DNA from: Bacteroidales bacterium UBA5281
GTDB taxonomy: Bacteria; Bacteroidota; Bacteroidia; Bacteroidales; Lentimicrobiaceae
NCBI GenBank assembly: GCA_002410555.1
Contig: DHSR01000077.1
Location: 1-33,323 of the forward strand
Reading direction: 5' to 3'
Length of the DNA: 33,323 nt
Within the stretch, counting starts at the first letter, position 1. Every line of letters begins with the position of its first letter. The notes beneath the pieces are model-generated. The model was not told where the DNA came from. It worked only from the letters and a program-made list of their open reading frames with translations, and made no database searches. Both the position numbers and the translations under genes were made by a program. Below, piece by piece: positions 6,933 to 14,324 of the stretch.

Positions 6933-9208
6933 CGAAGTTTCGCAAATTTTAACAGTAACTGTTTTTGACCGGCTGCTGCAAAAAAAACACTGGCCTTGGC
7001 ATTGGGGCCTGTACCTTCAATGCTGAGTACTTTTCCTTTGCCAAAACGTTCATGAATAACCATAGTACCCGGCTGGATCTGCGAAATTTCAGCCAGATCG
7101 CCAGATAGTTGTTCAACGGATGTATCGGTGATTTTTTTGAGATTTCTTTTTTGAGTTGGTGCCTGGTTCAAAATTACCGGGTCTCTCTGCGATTGGGAAG
7201 CTACCCGGCGGATGGGTTGCTCAATGAAGCTTTCATCTATTTCGGCCAGAAACCGGCTGGGCTCGTTTTGAGTCATGTTACCCCAACGATACCGCGTTTG
7301 TGCATATGAAAGGGTAACCCGTTTCTCAGCCCGTGTAAGTGCAACATAAAATAAGCGCCGCTCTTCTTCTATCTCTGCCCGGGTTTGTAATGACATCAGC
7401 GAAGGGAAAAGGTTTTCTTCCAATCCAACAATGTAGATATATGGAAACTCAAGCCCTTTGGCGGCATGAACAGTCATCAGTACCACTTTGTCATTATTTT
7501 CTTTATCGTCACTATCGGCATCGGTAAGCAGGGCAATTTCCTGCATAAACTGATCAAGCGTGCGTTCATGACTGCCCGAAAGCAATTCACCGGTTTCCTC
7601 ATCAGGGAAAAGTGTTTGTTCCTTTTCAGAGAAATCTTTTACCGCGTTGAGCAATTCCTCAATATTCTGCATTCTCGATTTGCCTTCATCGGTATCATCA
7701 ATCGACAACTCTCCAATTAAACCGGAAGCTTTGGCAATCCTAAAGCCCAGCTCGTAGGCTTTCATGGTTGGAACCATGCGGCTAAACCCCGCAATCATTC
7801 CGCAAAACTCTTCAATTTTTGCCAATGCGCCGGTATTAAGCCCGGAAACATACTGATTTGCCTGACTGGCAATCTCAAACAGACTTAAATTGTGGATAAC
7901 AGCAGCCAGTTGAAGCTTTTCGAGAGTGGTTTTTCCTATTCCCCGGGCCGGATAATTGATGATGCGATTAAAAGCTTCATCGTCACGGTTGTTGACTACC
8001 AGTCTGAAATAAGCAAGCATATCTTTGATCTCTTTTCGCTTATAGAACGACAAACCGCCATAAATACGATAAGGGATATTAAGACGCCTCAAAGGTTCCT
8101 CAATGGCCCGGGATTGGGCATTGGTGCGGTAAAGTATGGCAAAATGCTCGTTGGGTACATGCTGATTCATTCGCGTTTCGAAAATGGAGTTGGCTACCAG
8201 ATTGCCTTCCTCGGTATCGGAAGTGGCTTTGAGGATATTGATTCTGGTGCCGGATTCGTTCTCGGTCCAAACCTGCTTTAAAATTTGCTCTTTGTTTTTG
8301 GCAATGATGCAGTTGGCAGCCTCCACTATTACTTTGGTAGAACGGTAATTCTGCTCCAGCTTAAAAGTAGAGGCATCAGGATAATCGTTGCTAAAATTCA
8401 GAATATTCTGAATGTTTGCTCCCCTGAAACCATATATACTTTGAGCATCATCACCCACCACACAGAGGTTTTCATGGCGGGCCGCAAGTTTTTTCACAAT
8501 AAGATACTGGGCGAAATTGGTATCCTGATACTCGTCTACCAATATATAGTTAAACTTATTCTGATACTTAATAAGCACTTCAGGGTAGTCGCGCAGCAGC
8601 AGATTGGTGTTGAAGAGCAGGTCGTCAAAATCCATGGCATGCGCCTTAAAACATCGTGCTTTATATGCCTTGTAAATTTCACCGGTTTGTGGACGGTTAT
8701 TGATCCTGTCCTGCTCGAGCAGATGTGCATTTTCAGCATATTCTTCTGCAGAAATCAGACTTGATTTAGCCGATGAAATCCGGCCCAGTATAGCAGAGGG
8801 AACATAAATTTTTGGATCAAGATTAAGATCTTTGAGTATATTTTTAATCAGACTTTTAGAATCATCTGTATCGTAAATGGTGAAATTTGAAGGATAGCCC
8901 AGGTAATGGCCTTCAACACGGAGTATTCTGGCGAAAATAGAATGGAAGGTACCCATCCACACATTTCGACCCTCGGTACTTCCAATCAGCTTGGTGACCC
9001 GGTCTTTCATTTCACGGGCAGCTTTATTGGTAAATGTAAGGGCCAATATATTAAACGGATCCACTCCTTTTCGCAACAGGTATGCGATGCGATAGGTGAG
9101 TACCCTGGTTTTACCCGAGCCTGCACCGGCAATCACCATTGCGGGACCTTCAGTATGCATAACAGCAATGCGCTGTGCTTCATTCAATTGTTCAAGTAGA
9201 TCTTCCAT
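6920..9208 (-). CDS. UvrD/PcrA-type ATP-dependent DNA helicase
   Basis: A 762-residue superfamily 1A 3'-5' helicase acting in DNA repair and in removing proteins from DNA. Visible motifs: LNEAQ Q-motif near the start, Walker A GAGSGKT (28-34), Walker B DEYQD (225-229), GDDAQSIYGFRG motif III (252-263), QNYRST motif IV, and the late TVHAAKGLEF and VALTRAEKR motifs V and VI. The C-terminal HERFGKGKV segment is the small domain typical of PcrA/UvrD. An upstream in-frame ATG at 9245-9247 would add 13 residues. I prefer the ATG at 9206-9208 because it fits the family and a TAATTTTGCAG -7 box overlaps the extra codons. It could equally be named uvrD or pcrA. Confidence 0.93.
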   Translation of the reverse strand: MEDLLEQLNEAQRIAVMHTEGPAMVIAGAGSGKTRVLTYRIAYLLRKGVDPFNILALTFTNKAAREMKDRVTKLIGSTEGRNVWMGTFHSIFARILRVEGHYLGYPSNFTIYDTDDSKSLIKNILKDLNLDPKIYVPSAILGRISSAKSSLISAEEYAENAHLLEQDRINNRPQTGEIYKAYKARCFKAHAMDFDDLLFNTNLLLRDYPEVLIKYQNKFNYILVDEYQDTNFAQYLIVKKLAARHENLCVVGDDAQSIYGFRGANIQNILNFSNDYPDASTFKLEQNYRSTKVIVEAANCIIAKNKEQILKQVWTENESGTRINILKATSDTEEGNLVANSIFETRMNQHVPNEHFAILYRTNAQSRAIEEPLRRLNIPYRIYGGLSFYKRKEIKDMLAYFRLVVNNRDDEAFNRIINYPARGIGKTTLEKLQLAAVIHNLSLFEIASQANQYVSGLNTGALAKIEEFCGMIAGFSRMVPTMKAYELGFRIAKASGLIGELSIDDTDEGKSRMQNIEELLNAVKDFSEKEQTLFPDEETGELLSGSHERTLDQFMQEIALLTDADSDDKENNDKVVLMTVHAAKGLEFPYIYIVGLEENLFPSLMSLQTRAEIEEERRLFYVALTRAEKRVTLSYAQTRYRWGNMTQNEPSRFLAEIDESFIEQPIRRVASQSQRDPVILNQAPTQKRNLKKITDTSVEQLSGDLAEISQIQPGTMVIHERFGKGKVLSIEGTGPNAKASVFFAAAGQKQLLLKFAKLRLSK

Positions 9209-9225
9209 GTAAGATTTTGATGCTG

Positions 9226-9233
9226 CAAAATTA
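9226..9233 (-). promoter_or_regulatory. Promoter -7 box for the helicase gene
   Basis: The minus strand reads TAATTTTG followed by CAGC, an exact TAnnTTTG, 17 nt upstream of the preferred start at 9208. No TTG is present at the -33 distance, so support is partial. If used, the longer start at 9247 would lie upstream of the transcript. Confidence 0.4.
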
Positions 9234-9403
9234 ACAAAACTTTCCATGGCTCCCGGATGGGATTGGTTTAATTTATGGGTTAAGCTGTGTAACCGGCAGG
9301 TTTCTGCCTGTGTAGATGCCTTTTAGCGACAATTAATATTTTGTTGAGGAAAGATTTTTTAGGCTAACTGTTTAGATTGATTCTAAATTCAACCGGGGGA
9401 AAT

Positions 9404-9411
9404 TACCTTTG
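9404..9411 (+). promoter_or_regulatory. Promoter -7 box for the small gene at 9471
   Basis: TACCTTTG matches TAnnTTTG exactly and lies 59 nt upstream of the ATG at 9471, in the divergent gap with the helicase gene. A TTG upstream is 24 nt away instead of 19, so the -33 element is poor. Confidence 0.35.
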
Positions 9412-9470
9412 GTGATGAAATCAATTAATAAAAGCAGGTTGATGCAATTCACAGACTGATTTTTTGACTT

Positions 9471-9737
9471 ATGTTTAAACGGAACGAAAGCATTATTTTT
9501 GCCATTGAGTTGATTGTTGATAAACAAATCAGATACAATCATCCCCCGGAAACAGCACATACATACCGTCGCTTAATTTCCAGTTCATTTTCCGATGCTG
9601 AAGCCCGTCGCCTTATATATCTTGCCCTGCAGGTGGAGCTTATCCAGTTGATGCGTAATGGAGAAGCCTTCAACAATGAAAGGTTTATCACTAACCTTAG
9701 CTTGTTGCCCGAATTACCGGAACCGGATTTAAACTGA
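9471..9737 (+). CDS. Small conserved-type hypothetical protein
   Basis: An 88-residue protein, probably cytosolic, with no signal peptide or membrane helix. The pattern of an amphipathic start, the PPETAHTY segment near 26-33, DAEARRLIYLAL near 43-54, then a Phe-Asn-x-Glu-Arg-(Phe/Tyr) and LPELPEP ending recalls small alpha-helical hypothetical proteins I have seen in many bacteria. I cannot name a family with confidence. The ATG start is clear, and a promoter-like box lies 59 nt upstream. It is divergent from the helicase gene and monocistronic as far as visible. Length and composition support a real gene; its function is unknown. Confidence 0.72.
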   Translation: MFKRNESIIFAIELIVDKQIRYNHPPETAHTYRRLISSSFSDAEARRLIYLALQVELIQLMRNGEAFNNERFITNLSLLPELPEPDLN

Positions 9738-9820
9738 GTTATCAGTAAATTAATTCTGTCTTACCGCCAGCATTTGAAGAACTTGTGAATAAACAGTTGT
9801 AATTAAATCCCCGATCTAAT

Positions 9821-9864
9821 TTTGTCGATTGATGCAGTGAATTTTTATTAACTGCTCCGACAAA
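9821..9864. other. Intergenic hairpin between the small gene and the LiaF-like gene
   Basis: TTTGTCG (9821-9827) pairs perfectly with CGACAAA (9858-9864). Inside, GCAGT (9834-9838) pairs with ACTGC (9851-9855), extendable by two A-T pairs past one mismatch. The plus strand continues GGTTTTATC, so it could act as a weak terminator for the upstream 88-residue gene. The remainder of the 340-nt gap 9738-10077 shows only AT-rich sequence and the promoter box at 10031. Confidence 0.45.
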
Positions 9865-10030
9865 GGTTTTATCACGATTAATCAAAACTTTCATCAACTG
9901 ATAAATCAACTTAAGCCATATGTCGACCCGGATTTGCCGGAAGCTCACTTTTCATTTTTTTATATAAATCATTCGTCCTGTTTTTTCCGGCATTCACCGA
10001 ATTGTGCTATTACAATCTTATTGACCACCG

Positions 10031-10038
10031 TATTTTTG
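10031..10038 (+). promoter_or_regulatory. Promoter -7 box for the LiaF-like operon
   Basis: TATTTTTG followed by CA matches TAnnTTTGCA and lies 39 nt upstream of the ATG at 10078. The -33 position has no clear TTG. Its position supports the ATG at 10078 rather than the TTG at 10060 as the start of the first gene. Confidence 0.45.
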
Positions 10039-10077
10039 CATTAACATTTTAAATTACAATTGAAAAACCTTAAGATC

Positions 10078-10800
10078 ATGGACAAAAACAACGGAATAAA
10101 CAGTTACAAGACAAAAAAAACGGGTAACGCCGAAACCCTGGTAATCGGATTAATGATAATTGGAGTTGGACTATTATATATGCTCCGGAATATGGGCCTG
10201 GTAAGGCTGGACGTCTGGCATATAGTTTTTTCGTGGCCAATGTTACTCATAGCAATAGGCCTGGTTAATTTTGTAAAAAAGCAATATGTCTGGGGAGGTA
10301 TCTTATTGGTAATAGGACTTGTATTTTTGCAGGGCCGCATCACAGGATATAATCTCTATTCCACATTCTGGCCACTGATGGTGATTCTGATAGGTTTTGC
10401 TGTTATTTTTTCAAATACCTCTTTGTTTAAATCGCGCCGCAAGAACCAGATTAATGCAATGGATGAAGAAGCCATTGATGAAGTATGCATATTTGGAGGA
10501 AGTGAGCGTAACATAATTACACCGCGTTTCAAAGGAGGCAGGATAGTGGCGGTGTTCGGTGGTACCAGCATCAACCTTACCCAGTCGTCACTTGCTGAAG
10601 GCCAAAATGTAATGGATGTAATGGCCATATTTGGTGGAGCAACGCTTATAGTTCCTGCCGACTGGAATGTAAAGTTCGAAATATTTAATATCCTTGGCGG
10701 ATTCTCAGACAAACGCCAAAATCTGAACATCGACCAGTCGAAAGTGCTTGTAATAAAAGGTTTGGCTTTATTCGGAGGCGGCGAAATCAAGAGTTATTGA
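10078..10800 (+). CDS. LiaF-like membrane protein (LiaF transmembrane plus C-terminal domain)
   Basis: A 240-residue inner-membrane protein. Four hydrophobic segments lie at about 19-36, 48-66, 70-86 and 96-112. A soluble domain from about 134 contains five recurring turns (IFGGSE, VFGGTS, IFGGAT, LGGFSD, LFGGGE), as in the LiaF C-terminal beta-rich domain. In Firmicutes LiaF represses the LiaS kinase in cell-envelope stress sensing; the same role here is inferred from the kinase and regulator genes directly downstream. An in-frame TTG six codons earlier is possible, but the ATG fits the promoter position better. The gap to the kinase start is 22 nt, indicating an operon. Confidence 0.85.
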   Translation: MDKNNGINSYKTKKTGNAETLVIGLMIIGVGLLYMLRNMGLVRLDVWHIVFSWPMLLIAIGLVNFVKKQYVWGGILLVIGLVFLQGRITGYNLYSTFWPLMVILIGFAVIFSNTSLFKSRRKNQINAMDEEAIDEVCIFGGSERNIITPRFKGGRIVAVFGGTSINLTQSSLAEGQNVMDVMAIFGGATLIVPADWNVKFEIFNILGGFSDKRQNLNIDQSKVLVIKGLALFGGGEIKSY

Positions 10801-10822
10801 TTCATATGTGTACCTTTACCAC

Positions 10823-11872
10823 ATGAAAAGGGCTTTACGTTCGGGTATTTTATTGTACTTTGCCGCCTGGCTGATGGTTGCACTGGTACATTACCTGCTT
10901 ATTGGTGTCTGGTATAAAATTCCGGCTCCAATTGCCATTACCGAAGTGCTGGTATATAATATGGTGTATGCCCTGCTTGGAATCGGAATATGGTTTTTAG
11001 TGAAAATCTCTGATTTTGAAAAAATACATACCGTTGCATTGATTGTCAGATTTATAATTGTATGCAGCGTTACCCTGCTGATATGGTTGGGAGCCGGTTA
11101 TTTGATTATGAGTAAGATAACCCATATACCTGAAAATTATCCTGATTCTATTGCTGATACTTTTGCGCTGCGGGGTATTTATGGCTTGCTGCTTTTTGTG
11201 ATGATGGTAAGTGTTTTCTATCTGATAAACAGCAACTACAATTTGAAGCAACATCAGCAGCGGGAGGAACAATTGCGTTCTCTGTTGCATGAATCCGAAT
11301 TAAATGCCCTTAAGTCACAGATAAAACCACACTTTCTGTTTAATGCCCTCAATTCTATCAGCTCATTAACCCTTACCAATCCTGCAAAAGCTCAGGAAAT
11401 GGTCATTAATCTTTCCGAATTTATGCGGTACTCACTCCGGTTTTCAAATCAGGAAATGAGTACCCTAAGTCAGGAGCTTAATCAACTGAAACTCTACCTT
11501 GAAATTGAAAAGGTAAGGTTCGGGCAGCGTCTTCAGGTGATCGAAGAAATAGAAACCGAACTGGGAAATTGGCCGTTGCCCTCAATGGTGCTGCAACCTC
11601 TGGTTGAAAATGCCATAAAACACGGTATTTATGACACCATTGATTCGACTATCATAAGGATTAAGGCAGTTGAGCAAAGAGGGAAACTGTTGATTTCCAT
11701 CAAAAATCATTTTGATGCTGCAATGATTCATCACAAAGGTACCGGAACCGGTTTGTCGAATGTAACAGAGCGATTACGGATGATTTATGGTGTAAATAAT
11801 GCAGTTGAGGTGTTAAGGGATGCGAATATCTTTGAAGTTAAACTCAATATTCCGGATACATGGATAAAGTAA
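10823..11872 (+). CDS. LytS/YehU-type sensor histidine kinase
   Basis: A 349-residue membrane-bound kinase. Four hydrophobic helices (about 10-29, 41-60, 70-96, 117-136) replace a large periplasmic sensor, and a short coiled linker leads to the His_kinase domain. The phosphorylation motif QIKPHFLFNALN places the phospho-acceptor at His170. The ATP-binding region has an N-box VENAIKHG (261-268) and a G-box GTGTGLSN (306-313). With almost no extracytoplasmic domain, it probably relies on an accessory membrane protein for sensing, plausibly the LiaF-like protein just upstream. A GTG five codons earlier is possible; the ATG is preferred. It overlaps the response-regulator gene by 13 nt. Confidence 0.92.
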   Translation: MKRALRSGILLYFAAWLMVALVHYLLIGVWYKIPAPIAITEVLVYNMVYALLGIGIWFLVKISDFEKIHTVALIVRFIIVCSVTLLIWLGAGYLIMSKITHIPENYPDSIADTFALRGIYGLLLFVMMVSVFYLINSNYNLKQHQQREEQLRSLLHESELNALKSQIKPHFLFNALNSISSLTLTNPAKAQEMVINLSEFMRYSLRFSNQEMSTLSQELNQLKLYLEIEKVRFGQRLQVIEEIETELGNWPLPSMVLQPLVENAIKHGIYDTIDSTIIRIKAVEQRGKLLISIKNHFDAAMIHHKGTGTGLSNVTERLRMIYGVNNAVEVLRDANIFEVKLNIPDTWIK

Positions 11873-12606
11873 AGATTTTGATTGTTGATGATGAACCGCC
11901 TGCGCGCGAACTCCTGAAGCAATATCTGGTGCATTATCCCGGGTTGGAAATTATTGGAGAATGTGAGAACGGTTTTGAAGCCTTAAAGATGATACAGGAA
12001 TTCAGTCCACAACTGGTATTCCTCGACATCCAAATGCCTAAAATCAATGGCTTTGAGTTATTGGAGTTGCTTACTGACCCGCCAAAAATTATATTTACCA
12101 CTGCATTTGATGAATTTGCCATCAGGGCATTTGAACTGAACGCTGTAGACTATCTTTTAAAACCTTTCTCTGCTGTTCGTTTTAATCAGGCGGTGGATAA
12201 AGCGCTGAACAGCCTGCCGGAATCATGGAGTGCTGCCGTGGAAAGGAATTCTTTAATGAGTGGGCTCGAATCTGTTTCCTCCATCCTTGAACGGACTGTA
12301 GTCAGAGTGGGTTCCCGGATACTGGTGATTGCCGTGCATACCATATATTATATAGAAGCACAAGACGATTATGTGATGATTCATTCGGAACAGGGCAGGC
12401 ATCTTAAAGAAAAAACCATGAAGTATTTTGAACACCACTTGCCCGCGGATGAGTTTATCAGGATACATCGCAGTTATATCGTAAACATCAATTATATTGT
12501 AAAAGTGGAACCTTATACCAGGGATACTCATGTGGTGGTATTGAAAAATGAAGAAAAACTCAGGGTAAGTGCGGGGGGCTATAAGAAGCTGATGAGTCTG
12601 CTGTAA
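11860..12606 (+). CDS. LytTR-family response regulator
   Basis: A 248-residue cytosolic transcription factor. The receiver domain (1-120) has the acidic pair Asp10-Asp11 in VDDEPPAR, phospho-acceptor Asp56 in FLDIQMP, the conserved Thr at 80-81 and Lys101 in LLKPF. The C-terminal LytTR DNA-binding domain spans about 145-248 and carries IYYIEAQDDYV and FIRIHRSYIVN, the usual hallmarks. It is translationally coupled to the kinase by a 13-nt overlap and is its cognate partner. Target genes are not evident; LytTR sites occur as direct repeats, which I did not find upstream of 10078. Few other genes in the window look like targets. Confidence 0.95.
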   Translation: MDKVKILIVDDEPPARELLKQYLVHYPGLEIIGECENGFEALKMIQEFSPQLVFLDIQMPKINGFELLELLTDPPKIIFTTAFDEFAIRAFELNAVDYLLKPFSAVRFNQAVDKALNSLPESWSAAVERNSLMSGLESVSSILERTVVRVGSRILVIAVHTIYYIEAQDDYVMIHSEQGRHLKEKTMKYFEHHLPADEFIRIHRSYIVNINYIVKVEPYTRDTHVVVLKNEEKLRVSAGGYKKLMSLL

Positions 12607-12630
12607 TCAATCAAAATGGATGCGCTCAGT

Positions 12631-12648
12631 ATAAGAACTCTTATTTTT
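12631..12648 (+). terminator. Weak intrinsic terminator after the response regulator
   Basis: ATAAG (12631-12635) pairs with CTTAT (12640-12644) around a four-base loop and is followed by five T. It lies 24 nt past the response-regulator stop. The stem is AT-rich and short, so efficiency would be low. Confidence 0.35.
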
Positions 12649-12666
12649 GCCGGCAAGGGCTCGAAG

Positions 12667-12712
12667 GCCTGCCCGCGTTTGCCTGCCCCGCGCGTATTCA
12701 TGCAGTCAGGCA
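12667..12712. repeat. GC-rich direct and inverted repeat, possible dispersed-repeat remnant
   Basis: GCCTGCCCGCG (12667-12677) is repeated as GCCTGCCCCGCG at 12681-12692. TGCCTG (12680-12685) also pairs with CAGGCA (12707-12712). The segment is far richer in G and C than the AT-rich gap around it. The sequence from here to 12985 shows no gene and no other clear element. Confidence 0.45.
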
Positions 12713-12985
12713 CCAGGCCATATCAGATTTTATTCATTACTAAATAGTGACTTTGTGCAACGTGCTGCCTTTGTGTTTTAGTGTCATTTTTTTATTTTTA
12801 CCTTTTTTAGACTGGACCCCTGGATGATTTCTTCCCACTAAAACGAGAATTTTTTCCCAATATATAAATAAGGTATAAAGTGCAATTTGCTTATTTAAAT
12901 GTACTAAGATTAATTCCTTCTGGTTCTTCTTACAAGGAAAAATAACAAATCCCCAAAGAAAATTTAAAAATACATGATCAAAATG

Positions 12986-13015
12986 TTGTTAGTGTCATAT
13001 TTATTTATACTTTTG
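12986..13015 (+). promoter_or_regulatory. Promoter P1 (Bacteroidota consensus)
   Basis: TTG (12986-12988) is followed by exactly 19 nt and then TACTTTTG (13008-13015) and CAG. This is a full match to TTG-N19-TAnnTTTG. Transcription would start near 13022. It lies about 370 nt upstream of rpsL and 315 nt upstream of a second promoter of nearly identical form, so it drives either a separate small RNA or a long rpsL leader. Confidence 0.75.
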
Positions 13016-13021
13016 CAGCCG

Positions 13022-13291
13022 CATTTGGAAGAAAGTAGAAGTTGATATTTGCTGAAAAATGCATTTTTTCTGAGATTTTCGAATCCGGGAAACCTGATAA
13101 AGTAAGACAACATAGGTTTCAATCGTTGCAGCGGATTATCACAAGCAAACAGCGATTAGTCTTTCGGGCCTTAGGGCTGTTGTGTCTTTCCTGTCTTTCC
13201 CCATCCATTTCTTCAGAAAGTTTTTCCCGACATCCGCATGCAATACATGCAATCATGTCAGGAGCAAGCGCAAGGCGGTAAATATTTTTTT
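13022..13291 (+). ncRNA. Candidate structured RNA or long rpsL leader
   Basis: The segment runs from the start predicted for promoter P1 to a T7 tract (13285-13291) just before promoter P2. Hairpin 1: AATCCG (13082-13087) with CGGATT (13132-13137), enclosing GAAACCT (13089-13095) with AGGTTTC (13114-13120). Hairpin 2: CACAA and CAGC (13140-13144, 13150-13153) with GCTG and TTGTG (13176-13184). Hairpin 3: TCC, GACAT and GCATG (13225-13240) with CATGC, ATGTC and GGA (13246-13263). A 79-codon TTG-initiated frame (13042-13281) crosses it, but its composition does not look like a protein. No known RNA family is recognised: I see no tmRNA, RNase P or tRNA signature. The last hairpin ends 21 nt before the T tract, so termination there is uncertain. 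Confidence 0.4.
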
Positions 13292-13300
13292 ATCAGCGAC

Positions 13301-13330
13301 TTGTTAATTTAAAATAATAGACTACTTTTG
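13301..13330 (+). promoter_or_regulatory. Promoter P2 of the ribosomal-protein cluster
   Basis: TTG (13301-13303), then exactly 19 nt, then TACTTTTG (13323-13330) followed by CAG. This is a perfect match to the Bacteroidota promoter pattern and shares the TACTTTTGCAG box with P1. The predicted start near 13337 leaves a leader of about 47 nt before the rpsL ATG. It is the likely main promoter of the cluster. Confidence 0.82.
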
Positions 13331-13383
13331 CAGTCCCAAAAAAATGGGGTAGCCGAGTAAACAAAAAACTTAAAAGATTCGAT

Positions 13384-13788
13384 ATGCCTACAATTTCGCA
13401 ACTGGTACGTAAAGGACGCAACAAGCTGACCGAGAAGAGTAAATCGCCTGCTTTGGATTCCTGCCCTCAGCGAAGGGGTGTTTGTGTGAGGGTTTATACC
13501 ACCACGCCAAAGAAGCCGAATTCAGCAATGCGTAAAGTAGCCCGTGTAAGGCTTACCAACACCAAGGAAGTGAATGCCTACATTCCGGGTGAAGGCCATA
13601 ATCTGCAGGAGCACTCTATTGTAATGATCCGTGGTGGCAGAGTAAAGGATCTTCCCGGAGTACGTTACCACATCATTCGTGGCGCTTTGGATACTTCGGG
13701 TGTAGATGGCCGCAATCAGCGTCGTTCCAAATATGGCACCAAACGCCCAAAAGCAGGTAAGGCAGCTCCTGCAAAAGGTAAAAAATAA
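13384..13788 (+). CDS. rpsL: 30S ribosomal protein S12
   Basis: A 134-residue decoding-centre protein. The TPKKPNSA segment places Lys43-Lys44 at the streptomycin-sensitive loop, and GGRVKDLPG carries Lys88 and Asp89. The lysines at both classical resistance sites are the wild-type ones, so no streptomycin-resistance change is seen. The C-terminal tail after KRPKA is a short Lys/Ala extension compared with the 124 residues in E. coli. It is the first gene of the str-S10-spc-alpha cluster, 53 nt below promoter P2, with 32 nt to rpsG. No Shine-Dalgarno sequence precedes the ATG. Confidence 0.99.
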   Translation: MPTISQLVRKGRNKLTEKSKSPALDSCPQRRGVCVRVYTTTPKKPNSAMRKVARVRLTNTKEVNAYIPGEGHNLQEHSIVMIRGGRVKDLPGVRYHIIRGALDTSGVDGRNQRRSKYGTKRPKAGKAAPAKGKK

Positions 13789-13820
13789 CACTGGTTTCAA
13801 GGTAATATAAGTTTTCAACC

Positions 13821-14288
13821 ATGAGGAAATCAAAACCCAAAAAGAGAATCATACTTCCCGATCCGAAGTTTAACGATGTACTCGTTACCAAGTTTGTCAA
13901 TAACCTGATGTATACAGGCAAAAAGAATCTGGCATTTCAGATTTTTTATGATGCCATTGCCCAGGTAAGTGAAAAAACCGGTGAAGACGGACTGGAAGTC
14001 TGGAAAAAAGGATTGAACAATGTAACGCCCAATGTGGAAGTACGCAGTCGACGTATAGGTGGAGCTACTTTTCAGATTCCATCGGAAATCCGTCCCAGTC
14101 GCAAAAGTTCCATTGGCATGAAAAATCTCATTCTCTTCGCACGGAAACGTCACGAAAAGACCATGAGTGGCAAACTTGCAGGCGAAATTATGGCTGCCTA
14201 TAAAGAAGAAGGCGCTGCATTTAAAAGAAAAGAGGATACCCACCGTATGGCTGACGCCAACAAGGCATTCTCACACTTCAGATTTTAA
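13821..14288 (+). CDS. rpsG: 30S ribosomal protein S7
   Basis: A 155-residue primary binder of the 16S 3' major domain, nucleating assembly of the 30S head. The conserved EVRSRRIGGATFQIP segment lies near 72-86, and the ending ANKAFSHFRF is typical. The length agrees with the family (155-180). It is placed between rpsL and fusA, as in the str operon of most bacteria. In E. coli S7 represses this operon through the S12-S7 gap, but here the gap is only 32 nt with no obvious structure. Confidence 0.99.
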   Translation: MRKSKPKKRIILPDPKFNDVLVTKFVNNLMYTGKKNLAFQIFYDAIAQVSEKTGEDGLEVWKKGLNNVTPNVEVRSRRIGGATFQIPSEIRPSRKSSIGMKNLILFARKRHEKTMSGKLAGEIMAAYKEEGAAFKRKEDTHRMADANKAFSHFRF

Positions 14289-14324
14289 TTAATCATTAAC
14301 CAAACCCAGAACCACAATATCCAA

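Noticed and set aside
9209..9247. Upstream ATG adding 13 residues to the helicase
   Set aside because: It covers an exact TAnnTTTG box, and the shorter form begins at the usual family position. Not fully excluded.
9742..9948. 68-codon open frame on the minus strand
   Set aside because: Low-complexity translation, no recognisable pattern, and it crosses the hairpin at 9821-9864. Treated as chance.
13075..13095. TTCGAATCC, similar to a tRNA T-loop
   Set aside because: The flanking bases cannot form the 5-bp T stem, and no acceptor or anticodon arm is present nearby.
13042..13281. 79-codon open frame starting with TTG upstream of rpsL
   Set aside because: The start is TTG, the protein is rich in Ser, His and Arg without domain pattern, and the frame crosses strong inverted repeats. 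A structured RNA explains the region better.
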